Shown piece by piece: positions 25,244 through 33,818 of a stretch of DNA of 38,976 nucleotides. The notes beneath the pieces were generated by a model. The model was given only the letters and a program-made list of their open reading frames with translations, was not told the origin of the DNA and made no database searches. Position 1 is the stretch's first letter, and every line of letters starts with the position of its first letter. This DNA is from Verrucomicrobiota bacterium (GTDB lineage: Bacteria > Verrucomicrobiota > Verrucomicrobiia > Verrucomicrobiales > Akkermansiaceae): the NCBI GenBank assembly GCA_026397725.1, contig JAPLUI010000249.1, positions 1-38,976 of the forward strand, written 5' to 3'. Both the position numbers and the translations under genes were made by a program.

Positions 25244-26833
25244 TCAGCTTTGATCGATGGCTCGCTCGGTTTTGGCGTCGATGATGGTGAAGCGTTCGCG
25301 GTTGAGGGTGGGATCGGAGCGGAAGATGAGGCGCCCGGAATGCGAGCGTTCCAGCTCGACGAGGAGTTTGGCGTCGTCGCTCTTGAAGCGGTTGAGGACG
25401 TCGCTGTTGACGATGATGATGATGTCACCGATGGAGTCCCGGTGTTTTTGGATGACGGTGTTGAGGCGGCGCTGGATCTCCACGGACATGGTCATGGGGG
25501 TCTTGACGCGGGCGCGGCCCTGGCAGTACGGACAGGGCTCATACATCGAATCGCGGAGCGACTCGTTGAGGCGCTGGCGGGTCATTTCCATGAGGCCGAT
25601 GGGCGAGATCTGCAAGGCCTGGGTCTTGGCCTTGTCTTTCTTGAGGCGGTCACGCATGGTTTTGTAAACCGTCTGCTGGTCCTTGCGGTGGCGCATGTCG
25701 ATGAAGTCAACCACGACCAGGCCGCCGATGTTGCGGAGGCGGAGTTGACGGGCGACTTCCTGGGCGGCCTCGACGTTGGTTTCGAGGATCATCCGATCCA
25801 CGTCCTTGGAACCGCGGTTGCGACCGGTGTTGACATCGATGGAGATGAGCGCCTCGGTTTCATCGATGACGATGTAACCGCCGCAGGAGAGCCAGACCTG
25901 CCGCGAGAAGGCCTCGTCGATTTGTTTCTGAATGTTGACGCGCTCGAAGATGGGCTGCGTGGCCGAGGGGAAATAGTGGACGCGGCGTTTGGCGCGACGC
26001 GAGATCTTGCCGGCGATCTCGCGGATGATCTCGGTGGTGGCGGCGTCATCGCAGATGACCTGATCGATTTCGTCGGTGAGGAAATCGCGGGTGGTGCGTT
26101 CGATCAGATCGGGCTCCTGGAAGATGCAGGCCGGAGTCGGGGAGTTGACGCGGCATTCCTCGATTTGGTCCCACTGTTCGAGGAGCATGGCGAGGTCCCT
26201 GACGAAGTGGCGGGCACGGGTGCCTTGGGCCACGGTGCGCATGATGATGCCCATGCCCTCCGGGACGGAGAGCTTCTGCACGATTTTGCGGAGGCGCTGC
26301 CGTTCCACCGGATCCTCGATCTTGCGGGAGATGCCGAATTGCTCGGTGTAGGGCATGAGCACGAGGTATCGTCCGGCCAGCGAAATGTTGGTGGTGACGC
26401 GCGGGCCTTTGGTGCCGATGGGCCCCTTGGACACCTGGATGACAATCTCGGAACCCACCGGATAGATGTCCGGAATGTCCTTGGAGGTGATCTTCTGCTG
26501 CTGCTTTTTGGAATGGCTTTCGCGCTGGATTTCCTCCAGGCCGGCATCCAGCGCGGCGGGGATGGCGTCCCAGAAATGCAGGAAGGCATTCTTATCGAGG
26601 CCGATGTCAACGAACATGGCCTTGAGGCCGGACTCGATGTTCTTGATGCGGCCTTTGAAGATGCCACCGACGATGTTCTGATCGCCTTCGCGCTCGACGG
26701 TGTATTCTTCGAGCACGCCATCCTCCAGCAGGGCGACGCGGCGTTCGAGTTTTTCGACGTTGACGATAATGCTATTACCACGGGAAGGATCGGGCTTGCC
26801 GATGCCGAGAAGCCGTTTGATGCGTTGGATCAT
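25244..26833 (-). CDS. rng: Ribonuclease E/G family endoribonuclease
   Basis: A 529-residue protein. An S1-type RNA-binding domain lies near residues 40-125, with a polar KKQQQK insert. The catalytic domain has D333 in SIDVNTGR and D376 in VVDFIDM, equivalent to the metal-binding D303 and D346 of E. coli RNase E. A Zn-link-like CPYCQG is near the C-terminus. There is no long RNase E-style scaffold tail, hence an RNase G-like enzyme that processes rRNA and mRNA. The start at 26833 (MIQRIKRLLGIG) is chosen because the longer frame runs into mrdA. It is the last gene of the mreBCD-mrdA cluster, 40 nt after mrdA; the mre-rng linkage is also known in Proteobacteria. It is convergent with the fusion gene, with no obvious terminator between. 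Confidence 0.93.
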   Translation of the reverse strand: MIQRIKRLLGIGKPDPSRGNSIIVNVEKLERRVALLEDGVLEEYTVEREGDQNIVGGIFKGRIKNIESGLKAMFVDIGLDKNAFLHFWDAIPAALDAGLEEIQRESHSKKQQQKITSKDIPDIYPVGSEIVIQVSKGPIGTKGPRVTTNISLAGRYLVLMPYTEQFGISRKIEDPVERQRLRKIVQKLSVPEGMGIIMRTVAQGTRARHFVRDLAMLLEQWDQIEECRVNSPTPACIFQEPDLIERTTRDFLTDEIDQVICDDAATTEIIREIAGKISRRAKRRVHYFPSATQPIFERVNIQKQIDEAFSRQVWLSCGGYIVIDETEALISIDVNTGRNRGSKDVDRMILETNVEAAQEVARQLRLRNIGGLVVVDFIDMRHRKDQQTVYKTMRDRLKKDKAKTQALQISPIGLMEMTRQRLNESLRDSMYEPCPYCQGRARVKTPMTMSVEIQRRLNTVIQKHRDSIGDIIIIVNSDVLNRFKSDDAKLLVELERSHSGRLIFRSDPTLNRERFTIIDAKTERAIDQS

Positions 26834-26873
26834 GATTTGTATTTTGTTAGAGCGTTTGATGGTCGTGAGGCGG

Positions 26874-29033
26874 TTAGGGTTCCGGGACGGGTTGGGCGCG
26901 AGGGATGACGGTGCCATCCTCGTCGATTTCAGGAGTAATGACCGGCGTGGGGATCACCGGTTCGGGAGTGGCCGGGGCCGGGGTCGCCTCCAGGTTTTCG
27001 ACTTCCTCGCCGGTTTCGCCGCTGCCCTCAGCCTCGTCGGGGTTGAGGGTCACCAGGGGGTCGTCTTTGGGGATGACGATTTCCTCGATGCGGGCGGTGT
27101 TGCCAAGCACTGCGGTTTGGGCTTTGAGGGGGAGTTTGAGGCCCTCGTCCTGGGCGAAGAGACCGCGCAGGATGAGGTGGGCCAAGGGGCCGCAGACCTT
27201 GCCGCCGGAGCCGCCGTTCTGGACGAGGACGCAGACGGCATACTTGGGCTGGTCAAAGGGCCCGAAGCAAATCACCCATGAGTTGTTGGATTTCTTCCCG
27301 GTGTCGATGGTTTGGGCCGTGCCGGTTTTGCCGGCGACTTCGATGTTGGGGATCTTGACCCTGGCGGCGGTGCCGCCGGGTTTGTTGACGGCCTGCCACA
27401 TGCCCCGGCGGATGAGTTCCAAATCCGGCGGCTTGATGCCGGCCTCGATGAGGTTGACGACGAGCTTGGGTTTGTCCTCAATGACCCTGCGGCCATCCGC
27501 AGCGGTGGCGGATTTGACGATGCGAGGCATGTAGTACTTGCCGCCGTTGGCGAGACAGGCGGCCATGGCGCAGAGTTGGAGCGGGGTGGCCATGGCATCG
27601 GCCTGGCCGATGGCGAGCATGGCGGTGATCGCCGGAGTCATGGAGGCGGCGGGATTGGCGGCCCGCCACGAGCCACTGCCGGGGAGGATGCCGGCGGATT
27701 CATCCGGCAGTTCGATGCCGGTGGGTTTGCCGAAGCCGACCATTTGGAAGCCGGTGACCATGGCTTTCCAGCCGATGGTGTTGGCGAGTTTCATGAAGTA
27801 GGGATTGCAGGATTGCTGGATGGCTTTGGGCAGGGTGAGCGTGCCGTGGCTGCCTTTGTGCAGGTTCCAGATCCAGCAACCGATTCTGATTTTCCCGAAG
27901 AGGATGAAGCCGTCGCAGGAGAAGTTCCGGTTGGCCATGCCTTCGAGGGCGCCGGCGATGGCGGTGGGCGGCTTGAAGGTGGAGCCGGGGGTGAAGGGCC
28001 TGATGGTCCGGTTAGAGAACGGATCCATTTTCTGGTTGTCCAGGTAGGCATTCCACCGGGCCTCGGAGATCGACGGGATGAAGTCGTTGGGATTGTAGTC
28101 CGGGATGGAAGCCATCGCGATGACCTCGCCGGTATTCACGTCCATGACCACGGCTGCGGCACGCCCGGCACGGCGGATGACGTTCTCGACATGGAGTTGG
28201 GCGCGGGCGTCGATGGCGAGGGTGAGTTTGGCGCCGACCCCGGGTTTGGTATAGTCGATCATGCGGATGATATGACCTTTTTCATCCTTGAGGAGTTTTT
28301 TCTGACCCTCCTGGCCGCGGAGCACGGCGTCCATGCTTTGCTCAATGCCGGCGATGCCTTTGGCGTCGCCGATGTAGTGGTTGAACTTGCGTTTGGCACT
28401 CTCCGGGATGTCCGCGGGCTCCCACGGCTTGATGTAGCCGAGGACATGACTGGCCAACGCCCCGTACGGATACAGGCGCAACGGGCGGGTGCTCAGATTG
28501 ACGCCAGGGAGCACGAGATTGTGCTCGGCGCAGCGGGCGAATTCGTCATAGGTGAGATCGGTCCGGTAACTGAAGGGCACCAGGCCGCGGTGGGTCAGGT
28601 AATGGGTGCGGAGGGCCCCGGCGTTGTAGTTCTTGGTGAGGCCGAGTTTATCGAAACGTTTGATGGTCCAGTGGTTGACGATGTTCACGATGTCGTTTTC
28701 CTCATCCGCCCGGCCCGGGCCGTCTTTCCGGGTGAGGTGTTTGAGCGAAGGATCCTCGGCATCCTGGCTGTGATAGGCTCGGTACACCTCCTCGAGATTG
28801 AAGGCGATTTCGTAATTGCGGAGGTTGCGGGCGAGGAGGATGCCATTGCGGTCGGTGATTTCGCCACGGATGCCGGGTTCGCGGACGGTGACGGTGCTGT
28901 TGCCGGGGACCATTTGCAGGAACTCATCGCGGCGGTCGATTTGGAAATCATGCAAGCGGTTGAGCAGGACTCCGAAGCCCGTCAGCACGAGGGCTGTGAG
29001 CAGGTAGAGTCGCAGGCGGTAGCGGGGTTCCAT
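26874..29033 (-). CDS. mrdA: Penicillin-binding protein 2 (elongation transpeptidase)
   Basis: A 719-residue protein. One N-terminal membrane helix (~8-26), a PBP dimerisation domain (~50-250) and a transpeptidase domain follow: S351-x-x-K354 (PGSTFK), S408-C-N410 and K569-T-G. The C-terminus (~655-719) is a Glu/Pro-rich tail (AEGSGETGEEVE..., PEPVIPTP) absent from the typical family and probably disordered. It cross-links lateral-wall peptidoglycan as part of the Rod complex with MreBCD. It starts 4 nt after the mreD stop, so translation is probably coupled. rodA, its usual glycosyltransferase partner, is not in the window. No Shine-Dalgarno. Confidence 0.95.
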   Translation of the reverse strand: MEPRYRLRLYLLTALVLTGFGVLLNRLHDFQIDRRDEFLQMVPGNSTVTVREPGIRGEITDRNGILLARNLRNYEIAFNLEEVYRAYHSQDAEDPSLKHLTRKDGPGRADEENDIVNIVNHWTIKRFDKLGLTKNYNAGALRTHYLTHRGLVPFSYRTDLTYDEFARCAEHNLVLPGVNLSTRPLRLYPYGALASHVLGYIKPWEPADIPESAKRKFNHYIGDAKGIAGIEQSMDAVLRGQEGQKKLLKDEKGHIIRMIDYTKPGVGAKLTLAIDARAQLHVENVIRRAGRAAAVVMDVNTGEVIAMASIPDYNPNDFIPSISEARWNAYLDNQKMDPFSNRTIRPFTPGSTFKPPTAIAGALEGMANRNFSCDGFILFGKIRIGCWIWNLHKGSHGTLTLPKAIQQSCNPYFMKLANTIGWKAMVTGFQMVGFGKPTGIELPDESAGILPGSGSWRAANPAASMTPAITAMLAIGQADAMATPLQLCAMAACLANGGKYYMPRIVKSATAADGRRVIEDKPKLVVNLIEAGIKPPDLELIRRGMWQAVNKPGGTAARVKIPNIEVAGKTGTAQTIDTGKKSNNSWVICFGPFDQPKYAVCVLVQNGGSGGKVCGPLAHLILRGLFAQDEGLKLPLKAQTAVLGNTARIEEIVIPKDDPLVTLNPDEAEGSGETGEEVENLEATPAPATPEPVIPTPVITPEIDEDGTVIPRAQPVPEP

Positions 29034-29037
29034 GGAA

Positions 29038-29628
29038 CTATGAGTAGGCGTGGCGGCGACGCTTTTTGCCGGCCTCGGGATTGATGGAATGTCCGCACAG
29101 ACTGGCGATGCCGAAGAGCATCCAGAAGATGAGCGGGGACAACAACATGGTTAGAAACGAGGTGTAAGTCATTTGCAGGGCCGTGGCCTTGGAAAAGATG
29201 AAGTTGCCGCGGACGAAGGTGATGATGAGGTATTCCGCGGCCAGGTAGAGGAAGATCGAGATCCCGGAGAGCAGCGCCGAGAAATACCACTTGCCCTGCT
29301 TGAACAGCGGCTGGATGCCCTGCATGAGGAAGCCCATGGCGCCGAATAGCAGCATCGAATAGCCGAAGCGCAGGGATTCCACCGGCTGGGTATAGATTTC
29401 CGGCGCGCCGCCGTGGACGCCCAGCGTGCAGTGCGCGTCCCAGAGAAAACCACAGAGCACGGCCAGCAGCAGCATGGTGGGCTGCCCCACCGTTACGGCG
29501 GCACACAGAAACACGAGCTGCACGAGCAGAATGCGCGAATGATGCCACGCGGTGAGCGCGGGCAGAAACTGCTGGACCACGAAACTGGCGAGCACTAACA
29601 AAACCGTGATGACCGTGTAGCGTGTCAC
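29038..29628 (-). CDS. mreD: Rod-shape-determining protein MreD
   Basis: A 196-residue, strongly hydrophobic protein with about five membrane segments (for example VITVLLVLASFVVQQFL, LLLAVLCGFLWD, YLAAEYLIITFV, LLSPLIFWMLFGIASL) and a basic C-terminus (KKRRRH). Identity is supported by size, topology and position between mreC and mrdA; sequence motifs in this family are weak. The start is a GTG (29628-29626) that overlaps the mreC stop as GTGA, indicating coupling. Confidence 0.9.
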   Translation of the reverse strand: MTRYTVITVLLVLASFVVQQFLPALTAWHHSRILLVQLVFLCAAVTVGQPTMLLLAVLCGFLWDAHCTLGVHGGAPEIYTQPVESLRFGYSMLLFGAMGFLMQGIQPLFKQGKWYFSALLSGISIFLYLAAEYLIITFVRGNFIFSKATALQMTYTSFLTMLLSPLIFWMLFGIASLCGHSINPEAGKKRRRHAYS

Positions 29629-30440
29629 TTCGTTGGGGGATCTTTGGAGAGCACGACGAACACCGTGCCAAGATCCGCGAAGTTCACCGAGGGTCGGACG
29701 AGAGCTTCGGAATCCAGCGCGCCTTTTTCGACGGAGTCGATGGTTCCAAGGAGAATGTTGGCCTGGAAGATGCCGCCGCGGCCGGTGGTGAACACCCGCT
29801 GCCCGGAGCGCAGCGCGGCGTTCTTTGACAAAAACTTCAGGCGCAGCAGCGGCGCCCCTTCAAACTGCCCCCGCTGGCCACTGAGAATACCCACTTCCGG
29901 GCTATCCTGCACCTTGGCCGAAACCTGACAGGCTTCGTCGGTCAGCAGAATGACCGAGGAGCGGTTGTTCCCCGGGCGGTCGATGATGCCGACGAGGCCC
30001 TCGTTCGACAGCACGGCGAGCTGGGTGCTGATGCCGCGTTCCTCGCCGACGTCGATGTCCACGGTTTGCCACCAGGTGGTGGGTTGCCGGAGGATGACCT
30101 GGGCGGCGGTGACCTTGAAAGGGGTGGTCTCTTTGAAATTGAGGGCGCGGCGGAGCAGGGCGTTTTCGTCTTCGAGTTCGAGTTTGCGGGACTCGATGAT
30201 GCGCAGCCGCCCGAGTTCGCTGCTGACGGTGTTGAGTTCGGTTTCCAGGGCCTTGGAGTGGCTGACTTCATCCAGGAAGCGGCGGGCATGGGTTTCGGTT
30301 TTCGAGCCGGCCTTCAGGAACGGTGACAACGCGGAAAAATAGCGGCGCTGGATCTCACGCACCGTGCGCTCGCTGCGGGTGAGCGCCCAGACGGCACTAC
30401 CCAGAAAGAGCAGAATGGCGATGAGATTGAGCGGCTTCAT
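29625..30440 (-). CDS. mreC: Rod-shape-determining protein MreC
   Basis: A 271-residue protein. An N-terminal membrane anchor (LIAILLFLGSAVWAL) and a coiled-coil region (~60-100, HSKALETELNTVSSELGRLR...) are followed by the two-beta-barrel periplasmic domain. The latter has V.A.VI.R....WWQT..ID.G...GI......V...GLVG, then SSVILLTDE and GQRVFTTGRGGIF. MreC organises PBP2 and the elongation complex in the periplasm. It lies 13 nt after mreB and overlaps mreD by 4 nt. Confidence 0.95.
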   Translation of the reverse strand: MKPLNLIAILLFLGSAVWALTRSERTVREIQRRYFSALSPFLKAGSKTETHARRFLDEVSHSKALETELNTVSSELGRLRIIESRKLELEDENALLRRALNFKETTPFKVTAAQVILRQPTTWWQTVDIDVGEERGISTQLAVLSNEGLVGIIDRPGNNRSSVILLTDEACQVSAKVQDSPEVGILSGQRGQFEGAPLLRLKFLSKNAALRSGQRVFTTGRGGIFQANILLGTIDSVEKGALDSEALVRPSVNFADLGTVFVVLSKDPPTK

Positions 30441-30453
30441 GGCCGGGTCCTGC

Positions 30454-31497
30454 CTAACGCTCGAACTTGCGGTCGGTGTTGGTGACTCGTTTCAGGAGGG
30501 AGATTTCCTGAAGCGCCTTGCCGGTGCCTTCGGCCACCGCGCTGAGGGGATCCTCGGCGATGTGAACCGGCAGCCCGGTTTCCTCATGAAGCAGGCGGTC
30601 GAGTCCTTTGAGCAGGGCTCCCCCGCCAGCCAGTACGATGCCGCGGTCCACGAGGTCGGCGGCGAGTTCGGGCGGGCAGCGTTCAAGAGTGGTGCGGACG
30701 GCGTCCACAATGGTGCGGAGTGGGTCCGCCATGGCCTCGCGGATTTCCTGCGAGGTGATGGTGATGGTCTTGGGCAGGCCGGCGACGAGGTCGCGGCCCT
30801 TGACCTCCATGGTCATTTCCTTGGGCAGGGGGGCCGCCGAGCCCAGGCGGATTTTGATGTCTTCGGAGGTGCGCTCGCCGATCATCAGGTTGTAGGCGCG
30901 TTTCATGTAGGAGACGATGGCCTCATCCAATTCATCGCCGGCGGTGCGGACGCTGCGGGCGTACACGATGCCGGAGAGGGAAATCAGGGCGACCTCGGTG
31001 GTGCCGCCGCCAATGTCCACGATCATGTTGCCCGAGGCATCCTGCACCGGCAGGCCGACTCCGATGGCCGCCGCCATGGGTTCTTCGATGAGATAAACCT
31101 CGCGGGCGCCAGCCTGTTCGGCGGATTCGCGGACGGCCCGGCGCTCCACCTCGGTGATGCCGGAGGGGATGGCGATGAGCACCCGCGGGTTGGAGCGGCG
31201 GTTTTTGTTCACCTTGCGGATGAAGTGCCGGAGCATCGCCTCGGTGACCTCGAAGTCCGCGATCACCCCGTCCTTGAGCGGGCGGATGGCCACGATGTTG
31301 CCGGGCGTGCGGCCCAGCATGCGTTTGGCATCGTCGCCGACCGCCAGCACCTCGTTGGTGCCGGCCTTGACTGCCACCACGGATGGTTCACGGAGGACGA
31401 TGCCATGGTCCTTGACGTTGATCAGCGTATTGGCGGTGCCGAGATCGATGCCGATGTCATTTGGGAAAAAATTCCCGAAAAATTTCTTGATGAACAT
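30454..31497 (-). CDS. mreB: Cell shape-determining actin homologue MreB
   Basis: A 347-residue protein. An N-terminal amphipathic membrane-binding segment (MFIKKFFGNFF) is followed by the actin-fold nucleotide motifs GIDLGTANTL, MIVDIGGGTTEVA and VLAGGGALLKGL. It polymerises on the inner membrane and positions the elongation machinery; it implies a rod-shaped or elongated cell at some stage. First gene of mreB-mreC-mreD-mrdA-rng. The start context is TCAACCCCTTTCATG, without a ribosome-binding site. A promoter candidate and a 12-bp direct repeat lie 130-190 nt upstream. Confidence 0.97.
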   Translation of the reverse strand: MFIKKFFGNFFPNDIGIDLGTANTLINVKDHGIVLREPSVVAVKAGTNEVLAVGDDAKRMLGRTPGNIVAIRPLKDGVIADFEVTEAMLRHFIRKVNKNRRSNPRVLIAIPSGITEVERRAVRESAEQAGAREVYLIEEPMAAAIGVGLPVQDASGNMIVDIGGGTTEVALISLSGIVYARSVRTAGDELDEAIVSYMKRAYNLMIGERTSEDIKIRLGSAAPLPKEMTMEVKGRDLVAGLPKTITITSQEIREAMADPLRTIVDAVRTTLERCPPELAADLVDRGIVLAGGGALLKGLDRLLHEETGLPVHIAEDPLSAVAEGTGKALQEISLLKRVTNTDRKFER

Positions 31498-31626
31498 GAA
31501 AGGGGTTGAAAATGAGAGACTTGGAGAGAATCGAGTGCCGGGGCGGCGTCCGGGTGGTCCTGACCTTTTGCTGCGGAAGGCGGCGAAAATCGGGGATTTG
31601 GCGGCGCCCCGCCGGGAAGAACCCTG

Positions 31627-31655
31627 TTCTTAATGAGCCTGCCCGGCGAAGTCAA
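31627..31655 (-). promoter_or_regulatory. Putative mreB operon promoter
   Basis: On the minus strand: TTGACT (plus 31650-31655), a 17-nt spacer, then TAAGAA (plus 31627-31632). The -35 matches 5 of 6 consensus bases; the -10 is weaker (3 of 6). It would give a ~120-nt 5' UTR. Confidence 0.45.
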
Positions 31656-31683
31656 GCGGAAATCCAAGATCAGCGGAAATCCA
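31655..31683. repeat. 12-bp direct repeat at the mreB promoter
   Basis: AGCGGAAATCCA occurs at 31655-31666 and 31672-31683, a 17-bp period, directly abutting the -35 hexamer. The position fits an activator or repressor site; no factor is identified. The rest of 31498-31754 holds no gene. Confidence 0.5.
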
Positions 31684-31754
31684 CGGCCCGGCACCCACGC
31701 ACCCACGGGCATGCGTGCCAAGACACGGCGGCTGAAGAGGCGGCGCTCCGACCT

Positions 31755-33641
31755 TCAGCGCCACAGCAGGCGCAGGCTGTTGAGGACGACGACGACGGTG
31801 GAACCTTCGTGACCGAGCACGCCGAGCGGCAGCGGAATCCAGGAGCCCAGCGCGGACATCGCCAGTAACACCACCACTCCCAACGAGATGGCAACATTTT
31901 GACGGATAATCGCACGACAGCGCCGGGAGAGGACGAGCGCTTCGAGCACCCGCTCGAGCCGGTCCTGGGTGAGGATCACATCGGCTTGCTCGAGCACCGC
32001 ATCGGAGCCTCGCAGCCCCATGCCGATGGAGACGTCAGCGGCGGCCAGGCTGGGGGCATCGTTGACGCCATCGCCGACCATGGCGACGCGCTCGCCAGCG
32101 GCCCGCCAGCCTTGGATGGCCGCCACCTTGCCTTCGGGAGTGAGGCCCGACTGGGTATCATCGAGGTGAAGTTCCTTGGCGACGAGTTCGGCGGCCTGGG
32201 GGCGGTCCCCGGTGAGCATGGTGACGCGGATGCGTTGGGCGTGGAGTTGAGCGATGAGCGCGGCGGCTTCCGGGCGGAGGGCGTCGCGAAACAGAATGCG
32301 TCCGGCGAGGGTTGGCGAGGCCACCAGCACTTCGGTTAGGCCGGGCTCGGGATCGGGCAGGGCCTGAATCCAGGCATGCTCTGGAAACAGCGAGCGGCGG
32401 CCCAGCACCGTGATCTCGCCATTCACCTCGCCACGCAGACCCTGGCCGGGCAGCGAGGTGAGCGCGGCGGCTGGCGTCGCATCGTGGCCGTGCTGCAGCA
32501 GATAGGCGGTGGCCACGGCCCGCGAGACCGGGTGCTTCGATTGCCGGGACAGCGCGGCGGCCAGGCGGAGGACGGCCTCGTCCTGACCGAAGCTGGAAGC
32601 ATCGATGCCAATGAGGGCGAGTTCACCTTTGGTCAGAGTGCCGGTTTTATCGACGGCGAGGCGGTTGATGGTGGCGAGGTTTTCCAAGGCAATGCCGCCG
32701 CGAAACAAAATCCCGCGCCGGGCGCCGGCGGCAATGCCAGTGAGCACCGCCGACGGAATGGAAATCACCAGCGCGCAGGGCGAGCAGACGACCAGCAGGG
32801 TCATCGCGCGATAAAAGGCGGAGCGGGTGCCGGGACTGGAGGCAAACGCGGGCTGGCCAAAACCGAAGTGCCAGACGAAAAACATGATAACCGTCAGGCC
32901 GAGCAGGCCAATGGTATAGCGGGTGCCGAAACGATCGGTGAAGCGCTGGGACGGGGCCTTGCTGGCTTGCGCATCGCGGATGAGGCGGATGATGCGGGCG
33001 TGGGCGCTTTCCGCCGGCGGCCGGAGGACTTCCGCGAGCAGGGGGCCATAGGTGTTGAGGGTGCCGCCGAACACGGTATCGCCGGGTTGTTTTTCCACCG
33101 GGACGGACTCGCCGGTGAGCGACGATTCGTCGGCGGCGGATTGGCCGTTGAGGACGCGGGCATCGACGGGGAATTGATGGTCGGGGAGAATGCGAATCGC
33201 CTGCCCGGCCTCCAGGCCGTCGGCATGCACCTCGCGCTCGCTGCCATCGGCGGCGACGAGGGTGGCGGTTTTGGGCGCGTCGTGGAAGAGGCTGCGGATT
33301 TCCCGCTCGGTGCGGGCGAGGGCGAGGGCTTCCAGGGCGTTGCTCAGCGAGAACAAAAACAGCAGCGCGCCACCTTCCCACCACGCCCCGATGGCCGCCG
33401 CCCCAATCGCCACCGCCAGCATCAGAAAGTGGATGTCCAGACGGAACTTCCTCATCCGGTCGAAGGTATCGACCGCCGCATCCCAACCGCCGAGGAGGAA
33501 GGCGGTGGCGTAGCAGGCATGTGCCAGATTGTTGAGGTCGGGAAAGCGATCAAAGTAGATCCCCAACAAGACACACAGCCCGCAGCCAACGGCTGAGGCC
33601 AACAACACGCGCCATGAGGGCTCGGAGTTTGAAGTTTCCAT
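31755..33641 (-). CDS. P1B-4-type heavy-metal-transporting ATPase
   Basis: A 628-residue membrane pump. It has TGES (176-179, actuator), SPC (287-289) in the metal-site helix, phosphorylation site D331 in DKTGT, the MLTGD hinge, GDGVNDAP, and HEGST (611-615) in the last helix. SPC plus HEGST is the hallmark of P1B-4 ATPases, which export Co2+, Fe2+ or Zn2+ depending on the member. There is no N-terminal HMA domain or His-rich tail, as is usual for this subgroup. About six membrane helices are visible. No metal-responsive regulator is nearby, so its control and metal are unknown. Divergent from the Deg-like gene; no ribosome-binding site (context CTCGCGCCATG). Confidence 0.93.
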   Translation of the reverse strand: METSNSEPSWRVLLASAVGCGLCVLLGIYFDRFPDLNNLAHACYATAFLLGGWDAAVDTFDRMRKFRLDIHFLMLAVAIGAAAIGAWWEGGALLFLFSLSNALEALALARTEREIRSLFHDAPKTATLVAADGSEREVHADGLEAGQAIRILPDHQFPVDARVLNGQSAADESSLTGESVPVEKQPGDTVFGGTLNTYGPLLAEVLRPPAESAHARIIRLIRDAQASKAPSQRFTDRFGTRYTIGLLGLTVIMFFVWHFGFGQPAFASSPGTRSAFYRAMTLLVVCSPCALVISIPSAVLTGIAAGARRGILFRGGIALENLATINRLAVDKTGTLTKGELALIGIDASSFGQDEAVLRLAAALSRQSKHPVSRAVATAYLLQHGHDATPAAALTSLPGQGLRGEVNGEITVLGRRSLFPEHAWIQALPDPEPGLTEVLVASPTLAGRILFRDALRPEAAALIAQLHAQRIRVTMLTGDRPQAAELVAKELHLDDTQSGLTPEGKVAAIQGWRAAGERVAMVGDGVNDAPSLAAADVSIGMGLRGSDAVLEQADVILTQDRLERVLEALVLSRRCRAIIRQNVAISLGVVVLLAMSALGSWIPLPLGVLGHEGSTVVVVLNSLRLLWR

Positions 33642-33800
33642 GGCGCGAGGCTAGGCCACCGGCAAGCCGATGACAAGCGGTGAATGGTCACGGCTGCGGC
33701 ATGGAATTGCAGTGGCTGGCGGAGGCCGTCCCCAACCATGCCCGTGGCGCCACCCCTGAGAACCTCCGAAATTTCATTTGCCGCTGCCACTTCAGCCCCT

Positions 33801-33818
33801 ATGCTGGGCCAGCCATGA
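33801..33818 (+). promoter_or_regulatory. Mini-ORF (MLGQP) overlapping the Deg-like start
   Basis: ATG-CTG-GGC-CAG-CCA-TGA; the stop overlaps the ATGA start at 33815, with a 14-nt start-to-start distance. Like the mini-ORFs before 4620 and 14550 it opens ATGCTG, and like the one before 4620 it ends CCATGA. Confidence 0.45.

Noticed and set aside
25250..26908. 552-codon plus-strand open frame
   Set aside because: Antisense to rng, which has clear catalytic motifs. The frame is Asp/Glu/Val-rich, low-complexity shadow coding.
27312..29084. 590-codon plus-strand open frame
   Set aside because: Antisense to mrdA, with Gly/Asp-rich shadow composition and no recognisable domain.
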